Source: Sphingobium cupriresistens (GTDB lineage Bacteria; Pseudomonadota; Alphaproteobacteria; Sphingomonadales; Sphingomonadaceae). From it: 64,000 nucleotides of DNA. The stretch spans positions 1-64,000 of the forward strand of contig NZ_SEOO01000012.1 in the NCBI RefSeq assembly GCF_004152865.1, in the 5' to 3' direction. Position 1 is the stretch's first letter. Each line of letters starts with the position of its first letter. The position numbers were made by a program, and so were the translations under genes. The notes below the pieces were generated by a model, which worked only from the letters and a program-made list of their open reading frames with translations, was not told the DNA's origin and ran no database searches. Shown here piece after piece: positions 27,891 to 37,964 of the stretch.

Positions 27891-29453
27891 TCAGGCGTCC
27901 TGCCCGCCCGGCGTATGCGCGCCAGGGAGCGGCGGCACCGGCTGGGGCGGGATGCCGGCGTCGTCCTCTGGCACGTCCACCACACCGCGGCCGACATGGC
28001 TGCGGCTGCGGCTATAGCCGAAATAGACCAAGAGGCCGATCGCCGCCCAACCGACGAACATCAGCTTGGTTTCGACGCCCAGGCTCCAGAAGAGATAGAG
28101 GCAGCCCAGGATCGCGATTGGCGCGGTCACCATGATCGCGGGAGTGCGGAACGGGCGAGCGCGGCCCGGATCGCTCTTGCGCAATTGCATCACGGCGATC
28201 GACACGGCGGCGAACGCGAACAGCGTGCCGGAGTTGGAGATATCCGCCAGAATACCGACCGGGAAGAAGGCCGCGAACAAAGCGACGAAGATGCCGGTCA
28301 GGATGGTGATGACATGGGGCGTCTTGTAGGTCGGATGCACCTTCGAAAAGACAGCCGGCAGGAGGCCATCGCGGCTCATGACGAAGAAGATGCGGGTCTG
28401 GCCGAACATCATCATCAGGATGACCGAGGGCAGCGCCAGGCCGGCGGCGAGGCCGAGCAGGTTGCCGATCTGGGGCCAGCCGATTTCGCGCAGGGTCCAG
28501 GCCAGCGCTTCCTTCGAGCAGGTCACCGCTTCGGTGCCGGCGGCGGCGAGCGCGGCGCATTGCTGCGACAGGGCCGTCGAACCGGGGGCCAGAATTTCGC
28601 CGGCCGGACCCGCAACGGGCTGTGCGCCGACGGTGCCGATGACGCCGGCGGCGACCAGCATGTAGAAGATGGTGCAGATGCCGAGCGAGCCGATCAGGCC
28701 GATCGGCATGTTGCGCTGCGGGTTCTTGGTTTCTTCAGCGGCGGTCGAAACGGCGTCGAAGCCGACATAGGCGAAGAAGATCGAGGCGGCGGCCGCCGAA
28801 ATGCCCGAAAAACCGAGCGGGGCGAAGGGGGTGAACTTGTCCATGTTGATGACCGGCAGGGCCAGAACGATGAACAGGGTCAGCGCGGCGACCTTGATGA
28901 GCACCAGCACGGCGTTGACGGTCGCGCTTTCCTTGGTTCCGATGACCAGCAGCCAGGTGACAAGCGAGGCAATCAGCATCGCGGGCAGGTTCACCATGCC
29001 GCCGTCGAACGGGCCGCGGGTCAACAGGTCTGGTATGTCCATATGGAATGTATGTTCGATGAGGCCCACGACATAGCCGGACCAGCCGACCGATACCGCG
29101 CCGGCCGCCACCGCATATTCCAGGATCAGCGCCCAGCCGACCATCCAGGCGATGAGTTCGCCCATGACCGCATAGCTGTAGGTATAGGCCGAACCCGACA
29201 CCGGGACCATGGCGGCCATTTCGGCATAGCAGAGCGCCGCGACCGCACAGACGAAGCCGGCGATGACGAAGGAGAGCATCATGCCCGGCCCCGCCTTTTG
29301 CGCGGCCTCCGCCGTCAGCACGAAGATTCCGGTGCCGATGACGGCGCCGATGCCCAACATGGTCAGCTGGAACGCGCCCAGCGACCGGTGCAGCGATTTC
29401 TTCTCGGCCGTCGCCAATATGGCGTCGAGAGGCTTAACGCGCCCGAAAATCAT
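27891..29453 (-). CDS. Amino acid permease (APC superfamily, cationic-type)
   Basis: A 520-residue protein with 12 or more TMs. The N-terminal GIGAVIGTGIFVLTAEAAQKAGPG is the APC substrate/Na+-site unwound helix. It resembles bacterial YfnA/CAT-like transporters (FAYVGFDAVSTAAEETKNPQRNMPIGLIG). Its periplasmic loop with two Cys (QQCAALAAAGTEAVTCSKEA) is common in this group. The substrate cannot be fixed from sequence. Confidence 0.87.
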   Translation of the reverse strand: MIFGRVKPLDAILATAEKKSLHRSLGAFQLTMLGIGAVIGTGIFVLTAEAAQKAGPGMMLSFVIAGFVCAVAALCYAEMAAMVPVSGSAYTYSYAVMGELIAWMVGWALILEYAVAAGAVSVGWSGYVVGLIEHTFHMDIPDLLTRGPFDGGMVNLPAMLIASLVTWLLVIGTKESATVNAVLVLIKVAALTLFIVLALPVINMDKFTPFAPLGFSGISAAAASIFFAYVGFDAVSTAAEETKNPQRNMPIGLIGSLGICTIFYMLVAAGVIGTVGAQPVAGPAGEILAPGSTALSQQCAALAAAGTEAVTCSKEALAWTLREIGWPQIGNLLGLAAGLALPSVILMMMFGQTRIFFVMSRDGLLPAVFSKVHPTYKTPHVITILTGIFVALFAAFFPVGILADISNSGTLFAFAAVSIAVMQLRKSDPGRARPFRTPAIMVTAPIAILGCLYLFWSLGVETKLMFVGWAAIGLLVYFGYSRSRSHVGRGVVDVPEDDAGIPPQPVPPLPGAHTPGGQDA

Positions 29454-29614
29454 GGATGATGCCCTTTACACTCATTTGTTCTGCTCGGACGACGCGCCGC
29501 CGCCCCGGTTGAGCTATGGAGGGGAGACTATCGCCTAATCCGCCACGCGCAAGTATGTTGCGTGGATGCGACATGCTCGTCCCAATGCGGCGCGCGGTGA
29601 CAAGGGGTTGATTG

Positions 29615-30376
29615 ATGATCGAATTGCTGCGTGCGTCGGGGCTGGAAATGGTGCCTCATGGCTTTGCCGGACGGCGCGGCGGGGTATCGAAAGGGGTCCA
29701 TGCAGGGTTGAATGTCGGCTTGGGATCGGCGGACGAACGCGACGCAGTGCTGCGCAATCGCGACCTGGCGCGGGACGCGCTGCTGCCCGGTGCGACTCTG
29801 GTGACGGTGCGGCAGGTCCATTCGCCCGACGTCGTGACGGTGACCGCGCCGATCGCAGAGGGCGAACGGCCGGGCGCCGACGCGCTGGTCACGGACCGGC
29901 GGGGACTGGTGCTGGGGATATTGACCGCCGACTGCGTGCCGGTGCTGTTCGCAGATGCGACGGCGGGCGTGGTGGGCGCGGCCCATGCAGGGTGGAAGGG
30001 CGCGATCGGAGGCGTCACGGACCGCACAATCGACGCGATGGTGGGGTTGGGGGCCGATCCGGCGCGAATCGCCTGCGCCATCGGGCCGTGCATCGGCCGC
30101 GTCTCCTATGAGGTCACGGACGATTTCGCGGCGCGCTTCGTCGATGACGACGCGGCCAATGAGCGCTTCTTCACGCCGGGTCGGCCGGATCATTGCCAGT
30201 TCGATATCGCCGCCTATGTCGCGGCGCGGCTGGCGGGGGCCGGCGTGGGCCGGATCGCGATGCTGGACGAGGATACCTACAGCCAGCCCGATCGATTCTA
30301 CAGCTATCGCCGGTCCTGTCATCGGGGCGAGAGCGATTATGGGCGGCAGATTTCGATGATCGCGCTGCCGGGCTGA
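29615..30376 (+). CDS. pgeF: Peptidoglycan editing factor PgeF (multicopper-oxidase-like laccase domain)
   Basis: A 253-residue YfiH-family protein with TADCVPVLF, HAGWKGAIGG and GPCIGRVSYEV, carrying the His/Cys/His metal-site residues. It removes misincorporated L-Ser from peptidoglycan stems in E. coli; older notes call it polyphenol oxidase. The ATG at 29615 sits behind AAGGGG; a TTG 3 nt earlier is also in frame. It is divergent from the permease. Confidence 0.88.
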   Translation: MIELLRASGLEMVPHGFAGRRGGVSKGVHAGLNVGLGSADERDAVLRNRDLARDALLPGATLVTVRQVHSPDVVTVTAPIAEGERPGADALVTDRRGLVLGILTADCVPVLFADATAGVVGAAHAGWKGAIGGVTDRTIDAMVGLGADPARIACAIGPCIGRVSYEVTDDFAARFVDDDAANERFFTPGRPDHCQFDIAAYVAARLAGAGVGRIAMLDEDTYSQPDRFYSYRRSCHRGESDYGRQISMIALPG

Positions 30377-30403
30377 CACGGAAAGGCGTTCGCGTCGCGC
30401 GCC

Positions 30404-30431
30404 GTTTCTCGACTTCGCTCGAAACGAACGG
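30404..30431. repeat. Dispersed 28-nt palindromic repeat, copy 2
   Basis: It is 27/28 identical to the copy at 9347-9374 (T for G in the centre). It again lies between convergent gene ends (pgeF and the RDD gene). Confidence 0.6.
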
Positions 30432-30439
30432 CGCTGAGG

Positions 30440-31318
30440 TCAGCGCCGCCCCACCGTCCCATGCTTGTCCTCGCGGCGGCGGCCGACCAGCATGGCGCGT
30501 TCGAGGCGGATGCAGAGCGCGGCATAATAGTCGGCGAGGAAGCCGTAATCGTCGCCATCGTCGGGCAAGCCCGCCTTACGCCGGATCGTGGCGGCGACGG
30601 TGGCGATCGCATCGTCCTGTCCAGCCCGCAGCACATTTTCCAGCGTCTGCAATTCATAAATGCCATAAAGGTCGAGCGCGGCGTCGGTGAAGACCCGGCG
30701 CGGTTGCTCGGCGCGCGCGGCGACGAGATCAGCGCCCAGTTTCGCGCGCACATTGTTCACGACCCAGGTGCCCGCGAGCAGATCCCCCACCCGCAGCCGG
30801 TCGCGATTGAACAGCGGGAAAAAAAGGAAGATGCCGGTCCAGCACAAGGCGAAGAGGGTGAGGAAGCCGTCGGCCGCGCCCTGCGCAGCCTGCATCCCCA
30901 GGAATGAAAGCGGCAGGAAGACTTCGATTTCGCGCAGCGCATTGCGAGCGATCACCGCGCCGCCGGTCAACCGGCCGCCATCGCGCGCGATAACGCGCAG
31001 GCCGAGCAGCCGCTTGCCCGGCGTCGCGCCCCGCCCGCCCATTTCGAACAGGATGAACCAGCCGTTGCGCAGGACGAAAGCGCCGACCAACCAGAGGATC
31101 AGGAATATTTCGCCACTGGCCCCGGCGATACCGAGCAGGCCGATGGCGATGGTGGCGAAGATGAGGCTGATGAAGAGGATGAGGATATCGAGCATGAAGG
31201 CCGAGGCGCGCGTCCCCGCGCTGGCCAGTTCCAGACGCAGGTCGACGCCTTCGGGCGTGATGAAGCTGCGCCGCAGCGAGGCGGGCGCCTTTGGCGCGCG
31301 GTTACGCCGCCAGCGCAT
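30440..31318 (-). CDS. RDD family membrane protein
   Basis: A 292-residue protein. The N-terminal half is an RDD domain (GTRASAFMLDILILF, GGRGATPGKRLLGLRVIARDGGRLT) with three or four TMs. The C-terminal 100 residues are cytoplasmic and helical (RRVFTDAALDLYGIYELQTLENVLRAG), an extension seen in MoxR-linked RDD proteins. It overlaps the SpoIIM gene by 17 nt and ends the operon. Confidence 0.83.
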   Translation of the reverse strand: MRWRRNRAPKAPASLRRSFITPEGVDLRLELASAGTRASAFMLDILILFISLIFATIAIGLLGIAGASGEIFLILWLVGAFVLRNGWFILFEMGGRGATPGKRLLGLRVIARDGGRLTGGAVIARNALREIEVFLPLSFLGMQAAQGAADGFLTLFALCWTGIFLFFPLFNRDRLRVGDLLAGTWVVNNVRAKLGADLVAARAEQPRRVFTDAALDLYGIYELQTLENVLRAGQDDAIATVAATIRRKAGLPDDGDDYGFLADYYAALCIRLERAMLVGRRREDKHGTVGRR

Positions 31319-32336
31319 CGCGATCCTCCCGGTGCCGGGGGAGATAATAATAAGTCAGCCAGCCGGCCAGCGCGGCAAGCCCGATGCCGTAGCGCATCGC
31401 GTCCGACTGGACCGTCTGCCGCCCGATTCCTTCGAGCAGGCCTGCGACCAACAGCATCAGCACGACGCCCGCCATGGCGATGGCGGCGCTGCGCCCGGCG
31501 ATGACGGCCGCTTGCGTGCGCGCCTCGCGGCCAGGGAAGGCGACCGCCGTGCCGATCTTCATGCCCGCCGCGCCCGCCAGGATGATGGCGAACATTTCGG
31601 TCGAACCATGGATGGTGAGCCAGCCGAGAAAATTGAGACCCAACCCCTTGGTCGCGAACAGGCAGAGCATCGCGCCCAAAGTGAGGCCGTTATAGACGAG
31701 CAGCAGCACAGTGGGCACGGTGAAGGCGAAGCCGAGGGAAAAGGCGAAGATCGCGACCTGGCTGTTATGGGTGAAGAGATAGGCGGCGAAGGTGGCGAGG
31801 CCGCCATCCTCCTGCGGGCCGTAGATGGTGGCGCGCAGCGTTTCCGCGCTGGCGGACGGATCGCGCCCGCCCGACATCGCGTCGGGGATGATGCTGTAAT
31901 ACCAGCTCGGATCGGTGGCGACGAGCCACCAGCCGGCGACGACGCCCGCCACCGTCAGGATGAGGCAGATCAGGGTTTCGCGCCAGAGCAACTGGATGCT
32001 GAGTGGCCAGTCGCGAGCGAAGAAGCGGCCGAGCTGGCGCGTCGCGGTGTCGGGCACGCCGTAGAGCTGGAAATAGGCGCGGGTGCAAAGCTGTTCGAGA
32101 TAAATGACGAGCGCCCGGTCGAGCGAGGTTTCGCGCGCCACCGAGAGCGACGACAGAGCCGAGCGGTAGAGCAGCGGCAGGGCGAGGATATCGTCTTCGG
32201 ACAGGGCGCGGACCGAGCGTTTTTCCATGCGGGTGACGAGTTGGTCGAGCCGGTCCCATTCGCCCTCATGCGCGGCGCGGAAGCGGCTGGCGTTGACCAG
32301 AGGGGCGGCGGCGCGGCCGTCGATGAGCGCGCTCAT
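31302..32336 (-). CDS. Stage II sporulation protein M-like membrane protein
   Basis: A 344-residue protein of the SpoIIM family with a helical N-terminus (about 100 residues) and five or so TMs (LICLILTVAGVVAGWWLV, TVPTVLLLVYNGLTLGAML, FLGWLTIHGSTEMFAIILAGAAGMKIG). In non-sporulating proteobacteria it occurs beside RDD and MoxR genes. Function unknown. It overlaps DUF58 by 4 nt. Confidence 0.83.
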   Translation of the reverse strand: MSALIDGRAAAPLVNASRFRAAHEGEWDRLDQLVTRMEKRSVRALSEDDILALPLLYRSALSSLSVARETSLDRALVIYLEQLCTRAYFQLYGVPDTATRQLGRFFARDWPLSIQLLWRETLICLILTVAGVVAGWWLVATDPSWYYSIIPDAMSGGRDPSASAETLRATIYGPQEDGGLATFAAYLFTHNSQVAIFAFSLGFAFTVPTVLLLVYNGLTLGAMLCLFATKGLGLNFLGWLTIHGSTEMFAIILAGAAGMKIGTAVAFPGREARTQAAVIAGRSAAIAMAGVVLMLLVAGLLEGIGRQTVQSDAMRYGIGLAALAGWLTYYYLPRHREDRDALAA

Positions 32337-33646
32337 AGCAGGTTCCTCCGCTTGAGATCGACATAGCCCTGGACCAGCCGGTCGGCGACCCGGTCATGTT
32401 CGGCCTCGATGACATGGGCGCCCAGATGCCGCAGCCGGGTGAGCACCATCCGCCGGTCGCGCAGCAGGGCGGCGGCAGTGACGGCGCGGGTGACATCGTC
32501 GGCATTGCTGGGGCGACGGTCGAGGATCGATTCCAGTTCCTCGTCGCGCAGAACGACGATCAACAGGAGATGGGTTTCGACCAGGCGGCTGGCGGCGCGG
32601 ACTAGAAATTCGGCCGAGGTGAGGTCGGTGAACTCGGTGAAGAGGACGATCATCGAGCGGCGGGTGAGACGCGTCGCCAGCGTGGTGAGGGCGTGGGTGT
32701 AGTTGGTTTCCTCCCCGCTATAGTCGATACGGGCGGCGAGACGCTGAAGTTCACCAAAGGCGGCGGCGCCCGATACCAGTCCGCTGGCGATGCGCGGGCG
32801 CGAATCGAAGGCGTGGAGCGCGACACGGTCGCCAAGCTTCAGCGCGACCCAGGCGGTCAGCAGCATAGCGGAGACGACGCGGTCGAGGCGACTGAGGCCC
32901 GCGACCGGCTCGCTCATCTGGCGGCCGGCGTCGATCGCGAAGACGATCTGGTTATTGCGTTCGGAACGGAATTCCTTGGCGTGCAATTTGCTGTGGCGGG
33001 CAGATTGTTTCCAGTCGATCGCGCGCCGGTCCATACCGGAGCGAAACTCGACCAGCGCGTCGAAATCCGCACCGTCGCCGCGATCGACCTGCGCCATCAG
33101 CCCTTGCAGCGCATGACGCTGGAATATCTGCGCACCGCGATCATGGACAGGGCGGATGTCGGGCAGGATCGCCATGGTCGCGTCGAGCGGCACGATCCGC
33201 TGTTTCCAGACGAGGCCGAGCGGCCCTTTCCAGCGCAGCCAGCCGCGCGCGATCCGCGCCATGCCGCGCCGGACGGTGCGCAGCGGAATGGCGGCAGACG
33301 CCTTGCCCGCATGTAGGTCGACCCAGAGGCCGTCCTCGTCCTCCGGCTCCAGCAACGGTCCGCTGTCCAGCAGCAGTTGCGCGCGGGCCGGGGGGACGCC
33401 CGCGATCGTCACATGCGCGGCCGCCTCCACGGGCGCGCCGACGCTGGCGGCGCGGGGCAGATCGAGCCGCAGCGCCGCTTGCGCCGGCCGGCTGCCCAGC
33501 AGCGCGTCGGCGAGGCTCGCCAGCAGCACCGCGACCGGCCAGGCGAGCGCGGCGTACCAGCGGCCCGGCACCAGCAGGGCGACGAGCAGCGTTACGGGCG
33601 CGCCGGCCGCCGCCGTCCATATGGCGTTGCGGGTGGGATAGATCAT
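32333..33646 (-). CDS. DUF58 domain protein
   Basis: A 437-residue protein with two N-terminal TMs. The DUF58 domain carries the signature RSGMDRRAIDWKQSARHSKLHAKEF, and a VWA-like fold follows with a weak MIDAS (FAIDAGRQMSEP, lacking the second Ser). DUF58 proteins nearly always pair with MoxR ATPases, as here. They may be the VWA client of the chaperone. Confidence 0.85.
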   Translation of the reverse strand: MIYPTRNAIWTAAAGAPVTLLVALLVPGRWYAALAWPVAVLLASLADALLGSRPAQAALRLDLPRAASVGAPVEAAAHVTIAGVPPARAQLLLDSGPLLEPEDEDGLWVDLHAGKASAAIPLRTVRRGMARIARGWLRWKGPLGLVWKQRIVPLDATMAILPDIRPVHDRGAQIFQRHALQGLMAQVDRGDGADFDALVEFRSGMDRRAIDWKQSARHSKLHAKEFRSERNNQIVFAIDAGRQMSEPVAGLSRLDRVVSAMLLTAWVALKLGDRVALHAFDSRPRIASGLVSGAAAFGELQRLAARIDYSGEETNYTHALTTLATRLTRRSMIVLFTEFTDLTSAEFLVRAASRLVETHLLLIVVLRDEELESILDRRPSNADDVTRAVTAAALLRDRRMVLTRLRHLGAHVIEAEHDRVADRLVQGYVDLKRRNLL

Positions 33647-33671
33647 GGGCGGCTGGTCATGGCGGGCGCGC

Positions 33672-34628
33672 TCAGCGCGGCGCCTCGATAGTGTCGATGA
33701 TGCCGGTCACGACATCCTCCACCCGGCGGCCATCGATTTCGGCGGCGGGCGAGAGGATGAGGCGATGGCGCAGCAGGGCGGGCGCGAGCGCCTTCACGTC
33801 GTCGGGGATGACGAAATCGCGCCCGTCCAGCGCCGCACGCGCCCTTGCCGCCCCCGCCAGCATCGCGCCGGCGCGGGGGCTTGCGCCGCTTTCGAGGTCG
33901 GCGACATCGCGCGTGCCGCGGATGAGGGCGAGGATATAGTCGATCACCTCATCGACCAGCCGCACGCCGTTGACCATGGCGATTGCTTCGGCGATGCGGG
34001 CGGCATCGGCGACCGGGGCCACGCCCCAGGCCTGCGGCGTCATCGCATGGGTGCGCGCGCCGTGGGTGGCGACGATCTTCCGTTCTTCCGCGGCGCTGGG
34101 ATAATCGACGCTCTGCTTGAAGAGGAAGCGGTCGAGCTGCGCTTCGGGCAACGGATAGACGCCCTGCTGCTCGATCGGATTTTGCGTGGCGACGACCATG
34201 AAACGGTCGCTCAAGGCCAGGCTTTCGCCGTCGATGGTGACGGTGCGTTCCTGCATCGCCTCCAGCAGGGCGGCCTGCGTCTTGGGCGGGGTGCGGTTGA
34301 TTTCATCCGCCAGCAGCAATTCGGTGAAGATGGGACCGCGCGTCAGGTTGAACTGGCTGGTCTGGAAGTTGAACAGATTGGCGCCGATGATGTCGCCGGG
34401 CATCAGGTCAGGGGTGAACTGGATACGGCCGAAATCAAGGCCGAGCGCATGGGCGAAGCTGTGCGCGATCAGCGTCTTGGCGGTGCCGGGCGGCCCTTCC
34501 AGCAATATGTGGCCGCCGGAAAAGAGCGCGACGAGCATGAGATCGATGGTGGATTCCTGCCCTACGACCGCGCGGGCCACTTCTTGCTTGATGGCCTGGC
34601 CGAGCGCCTGAACCTCTTCTACCCTCAT
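33672..34628 (-). CDS. MoxR family AAA+ ATPase
   Basis: A 318-residue protein with Walker A GPPGTAKT at residues 45-52, Walker [23 protein letters not shown] and sensor [14 protein letters not shown]. MoxR ATPases act as chaperones that insert cofactors or assemble membrane/periplasmic complexes using VWA partners. It overlaps DUF4350 upstream by 4 nt, in the middle of a six-gene operon. Confidence 0.92.
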   Translation of the reverse strand: MRVEEVQALGQAIKQEVARAVVGQESTIDLMLVALFSGGHILLEGPPGTAKTLIAHSFAHALGLDFGRIQFTPDLMPGDIIGANLFNFQTSQFNLTRGPIFTELLLADEINRTPPKTQAALLEAMQERTVTIDGESLALSDRFMVVATQNPIEQQGVYPLPEAQLDRFLFKQSVDYPSAAEERKIVATHGARTHAMTPQAWGVAPVADAARIAEAIAMVNGVRLVDEVIDYILALIRGTRDVADLESGASPRAGAMLAGAARARAALDGRDFVIPDDVKALAPALLRHRLILSPAAEIDGRRVEDVVTGIIDTIEAPR

Positions 34629-35866
34629 CTGCTCTTATCCTCCTGCCAATCATGGAGCGCCTGCGCCGCGTCGAGCAGGCTGCGCCGGTCGCTTGCCGCA
34701 TCCGCCGCCTGCATAAGGTCGGTGAAGCGGTATGCGCCCTTCAAACTATCGAGATAATCGTCGAGGGCGCCGTCGCGAAGACGGGCGGGCGCGCCGAACG
34801 CCCGCGTCGCGCGATCACGCATGGCGGCGGCATAGCGGCCGCCCAACCGCGCCTCGCGCCCCGCCTTGCGGATCAGCAGCGCGCTATTGTCGACCAGCGC
34901 GGCCTTGCCGAAAGCGATGGCGCGCGTGCGGGCGCGCGGCGGGCCGAAGCGGCCGAAGGCATGGAGGCCGGCGAGCAGCAGCGCGGCGACGATCGCCAGC
35001 GTCATGGCGAGAAAGGGCGGTTCGAACAGCAATTTCAGGGGACTGCGCGAATGGCCGAGGCCATTCATCGACACGTCGAAGGCGATGCCATCAGGATCGG
35101 TGCTGTTCATCCAGTCTAACAGCGCCAGCGCGGATCGGGCCTGGCCCAGATCCTTCATGCCGCGATTGTTGAGCAAATCGGGATCGGACAGCACATAGAG
35201 CGGTCCTTCCCCCACCTGCGCCAACACGACGCCGCCCCTGCCATCGGTCAACAGCGGGATCAGTTTGCGCCAGCGGTCCTGTTGCTGGTCATTGTCGGGA
35301 TCGATGCCAGTGATGACCTGGATCGGACGCGGCGCCCGGAAGCGGCCGGGGACGCCATTGGAGACGAGCGCGCCGCCCCCGCTGCGATATTGCCGCATGG
35401 CGAAGCGGACGCCGGGCGCGAGCACGCCGATCGGCTCGGAAAGCGGCAAAAGCCCCCGATAGCGCGCCCAGCCGGGATGATCGTCATCCGGCACGGTGCG
35501 CCATTTGGGCAGGACGAACAGGGTCGGCCGGGTCGCACGCTGCATCAGCGCCGCACTGATATCGGTCGCGCCGCTTTCGGCGGTGACCACCAGCAGGTCT
35601 TCGGTATCGAATTCGTGGGCGGTGCGTATGATGCGCGGGTGGCGGCCGGTCGCCTGCGCCAATTGCACGAGGCCGGCATAGCCGGTTACCGCATTGGACA
35701 AAGCGTGCGCGCCACCGTTGCGGCCCGATCGCAGGTCGGGGGCATAGGCGCCCAGCACCAGCATGGCAGAAAAGCCGACTATCCCGATCGCCAGCATCAG
35801 CGCGACGGTGCGGCCGTGGAACAGCGTGGCGTCGGACGACGGCGGGGCGATCGTGACGTCGCTCAT
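34625..35866 (-). CDS. DUF4350 domain membrane protein
   Basis: A 413-residue protein with one N-terminal TM ([21 protein letters not shown]) and an extracytoplasmic Rossmann-like DUF4350 domain ([14 protein letters not shown]). A second TM near residue 280 ([21 protein letters not shown]) leads into a cytoplasmic helical C-terminus. The ATG at 35866 overlaps the DUF4129 stop. Function unknown. Confidence 0.78.
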   Translation of the reverse strand: MSDVTIAPPSSDATLFHGRTVALMLAIGIVGFSAMLVLGAYAPDLRSGRNGGAHALSNAVTGYAGLVQLAQATGRHPRIIRTAHEFDTEDLLVVTAESGATDISAALMQRATRPTLFVLPKWRTVPDDDHPGWARYRGLLPLSEPIGVLAPGVRFAMRQYRSGGGALVSNGVPGRFRAPRPIQVITGIDPDNDQQQDRWRKLIPLLTDGRGGVVLAQVGEGPLYVLSDPDLLNNRGMKDLGQARSALALLDWMNSTDPDGIAFDVSMNGLGHSRSPLKLLFEPPFLAMTLAIVAALLLAGLHAFGRFGPPRARTRAIAFGKAALVDNSALLIRKAGREARLGGRYAAAMRDRATRAFGAPARLRDGALDDYLDSLKGAYRFTDLMQAADAASDRRSLLDAAQALHDWQEDKSR

Positions 35867-36558
35867 GACGCCCAGTTCCGTGTCCGGGCGAAATCGGCAT
35901 AGGCGTGGCGGCAGCGGCCCCATTCGTCGGCGTCGATCGGGCGACCGCCGAACAGGCTGCGCTCGACCGCGGACGCGATTTCCGTGAACAAGCGGCGCGG
36001 CGCGGACGGAATGCCCTCAGCGCGGGCGAGGTCGCGGCTGGTGAGCGCCGGGCGGACGACGTGCGGACGGCGGCGGGCCAAATCCTCGACGCTGCGCAGC
36101 AGCAGATGATGCACCGCCTGCGCATAACGGCCCTGCGCGGCAAGGGCGTCGGCTTCGTCCAACCAGGCGCGCGCCGGGGCGGCGTCCGGGGTCCAATCCT
36201 CTTCCGCCGCGTCAACTGCGGCGGCCGAACGACGCCGTCGCCAGCGCGGCAAGCGCCAGACGCCGTGGCGGACACGGTCGATCACGATCCCCAGGATCAG
36301 CAGCGCCAGCGCAGCGATCATGGCCCACAGGACGATGCGGGCATAGGGCGCGTCGGGCATGAAACCGCCGATCCAGCGCAGGAAACGGCCGACGGGGGCA
36401 AGCGCCCATTCCAGCCATTCGCCCAGCGCCCTGAGCCAGGCGGGCGGTGGCGGGCGACCCGGCGCTGGCGTCATGTCGAACTGCACGTCGCCGCCGGCCA
36501 GCAGCACGCGATGCGCCGCAGCCAGTTGATCGTCCGACATATGCGCTGGTCCGGCCAT
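35863..36558 (-). CDS. DUF4129 domain protein
   Basis: A 231-residue protein with one TM (IVLWAMIAALALLILGIVI) and a cytoplasmic DUF4129 domain (RYAQAVHHLLLRSVEDLARR..LTSRDLAR), typical of the C-terminus of transglutaminase-like proteins. Here no transglutaminase domain is present. The start is 36558 or 36540; the GGGGGGTGGG stretch upstream favours 36558. It is the first gene of the MoxR operon. Confidence 0.78.
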   Translation of the reverse strand: MAGPAHMSDDQLAAAHRVLLAGGDVQFDMTPAPGRPPPPAWLRALGEWLEWALAPVGRFLRWIGGFMPDAPYARIVLWAMIAALALLILGIVIDRVRHGVWRLPRWRRRRSAAAVDAAEEDWTPDAAPARAWLDEADALAAQGRYAQAVHHLLLRSVEDLARRRPHVVRPALTSRDLARAEGIPSAPRRLFTEIASAVERSLFGGRPIDADEWGRCRHAYADFARTRNWAS

Positions 36559-36678
36559 CGATGCCCACCCCCCGTCGCGGGCGACCCTAGCGGCTGGCGG
36601 CGCGGGCGCAAGCCATTCAAAGGATGACAAAGCCGGTCGAATACGACAGCGTCGAATCCGGGTTTGGAAATGGGGGAT

Positions 36679-37476
36679 ATGATGATGGCGACGCGCGCGG
36701 CCTTGGACGAGCAACGATCCTTTTCGGTCGGCCGGGTGCTGAGCCGCGCCTTCGGCACGCTGGGCGACAATCCACTCGCAACCTTCGGCATCGCGTTCCT
36801 GTTCGGATCGATCCCGCAATCTCTCTACAGCTATTTCATCGGTTCGACGCTGGCGAGCGCGGACCGGGCGAGCGCGATCGCGGCGATTGCCGTATCGGTC
36901 GCCTCCTTCGTCGTGTTCCTGCTGCTGTCGATGCTGGTGCAGGGCGCGCTCGTCCGGGCCACGCTGGCCCAGGCGCAGGGGCAGAGGGCCAGCTTTGGAC
37001 AATGTATCGGCACGGGCCTGGCCAAGGCGGCGCCGCTGATCGGCCTTACCATCCTGCTGATCCTGGGGATCATGGCCGGGTTCGCGCTGTTCGTCGTGCC
37101 CGGCATGATCCTGTTCCTGATGTGGTCGGTCGCGGCGCCGGCGCTGATCGCCGAAGATAGCAGCGTGCTGGCCGCCTTTTCGCGCAGCCGGTTCCTGACC
37201 AAGGGCGCGCGCTGGCGCATTTTCGCGCTACAGCTATTGTTGCTGGTGCTGATATGGCTGGTGTCGGCAGCGCTGGGCGCGGTCATTCTGGCGAGCGGCA
37301 TGGCGACCCAGGCCATTGGCGAAGCGGCGCTGTCGCTACCCTATCTCCTGATGTCGGCGGTCAGCAACACGCTGATCATCGCCTTCTGGAGCACGGTGCA
37401 GGCCAGCCTTTATATCGACCTGCGCGCCTGGAAGGACGGGCCGCAATCGCAGGATCTGGCGGACATCTTCGGCTGA
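36679..37476 (+). CDS. GDPD-type membrane-domain protein (multi-TM)
   Basis: About 265 residues, six TMs in a YciC/GDPDase_memb-like arrangement (FSVGRVLSRAFGTLGDNPLATFGIAF, FALFVVPGMILFLMWSVAAPALIAEDSSVLAAFSRS). No catalytic domain is attached. The motif VAAPALIAED..V..AFSRS is typical of these membrane domains. The start is among clustered ATGs at 36670-36685. Role unknown. It is divergent from the MoxR operon. Confidence 0.75.
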   Translation: MMMATRAALDEQRSFSVGRVLSRAFGTLGDNPLATFGIAFLFGSIPQSLYSYFIGSTLASADRASAIAAIAVSVASFVVFLLLSMLVQGALVRATLAQAQGQRASFGQCIGTGLAKAAPLIGLTILLILGIMAGFALFVVPGMILFLMWSVAAPALIAEDSSVLAAFSRSRFLTKGARWRIFALQLLLLVLIWLVSAALGAVILASGMATQAIGEAALSLPYLLMSAVSNTLIIAFWSTVQASLYIDLRAWKDGPQSQDLADIFG

Positions 37477-37502
37477 CTCGCGCCGCTCTGCGCCGCGGCC
37501 AG

Positions 37503-37964
37503 TCATACCGGCAATGCGGTGGTATATTTGGTGAGCGACAGCGCGAAGTGGGAGGAGGCGCCGCCGACGGCGGGATGCTCCAGCAGGACGCGCATCAGGA
37601 AGCGCTCATAGTCCTCGACGTCCGACGCGACCACGCGCAGCAGATAATCCCAGTCGCCCGACATCGAATAGCATTCGATGATCTCCCGCCGTTCCCGCAC
37701 GAACGCCTCGAACGGCGCCCGCACTTCCCGCGCGTGGCTGCGCACGCGGATGTTGCAGAAGACATTGACCTTCCGATCGATCGCCACCGCGTTCAACAAC
37801 CGGACCGCCGGGCCGAGAACCCCGGCGGCCTCCAGCGCCCTGACTCGCCGCCAGCAGGAGGCGGCCGAGCTGCCGACCCGTTCGGCCAGTTCCGCGTTGC
37901 TGAGCGTCGCGTCCGACTGCAACTGGTCGAGAATGCGCCGATCAACGGCGTCCAGGTCGATCAT
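37503..37964 (-). CDS. Lrp/AsnC family transcriptional regulator
   Basis: A 153-residue protein with an N-terminal winged HTH (LDAVDRRILDQLQSDATLSNAELAERVGSSAASCWRRVRALEAAGV) and a C-terminal RAM domain (ECYSMSGDWDYLLRVVASDVEDYERFL). The position divergent from phhA suggests it senses an aromatic amino acid and controls the phenylalanine/tyrosine operon, as PhhR or Lrp-type regulators do elsewhere. It is about 100 nt upstream of phhA. Confidence 0.88.
   Translation of the reverse strand: MIDLDAVDRRILDQLQSDATLSNAELAERVGSSAASCWRRVRALEAAGVLGPAVRLLNAVAIDRKVNVFCNIRVRSHAREVRAPFEAFVRERREIIECYSMSGDWDYLLRVVASDVEDYERFLMRVLLEHPAVGGASSHFALSLTKYTTALPV

Noticed and set aside
27882..29459. 525-codon plus-strand frame opposite the amino-acid permease
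   Set aside because: A Gln/Asp/Gly/Arg-rich translation with no motif. The minus strand encodes a clear 12-TM transporter.
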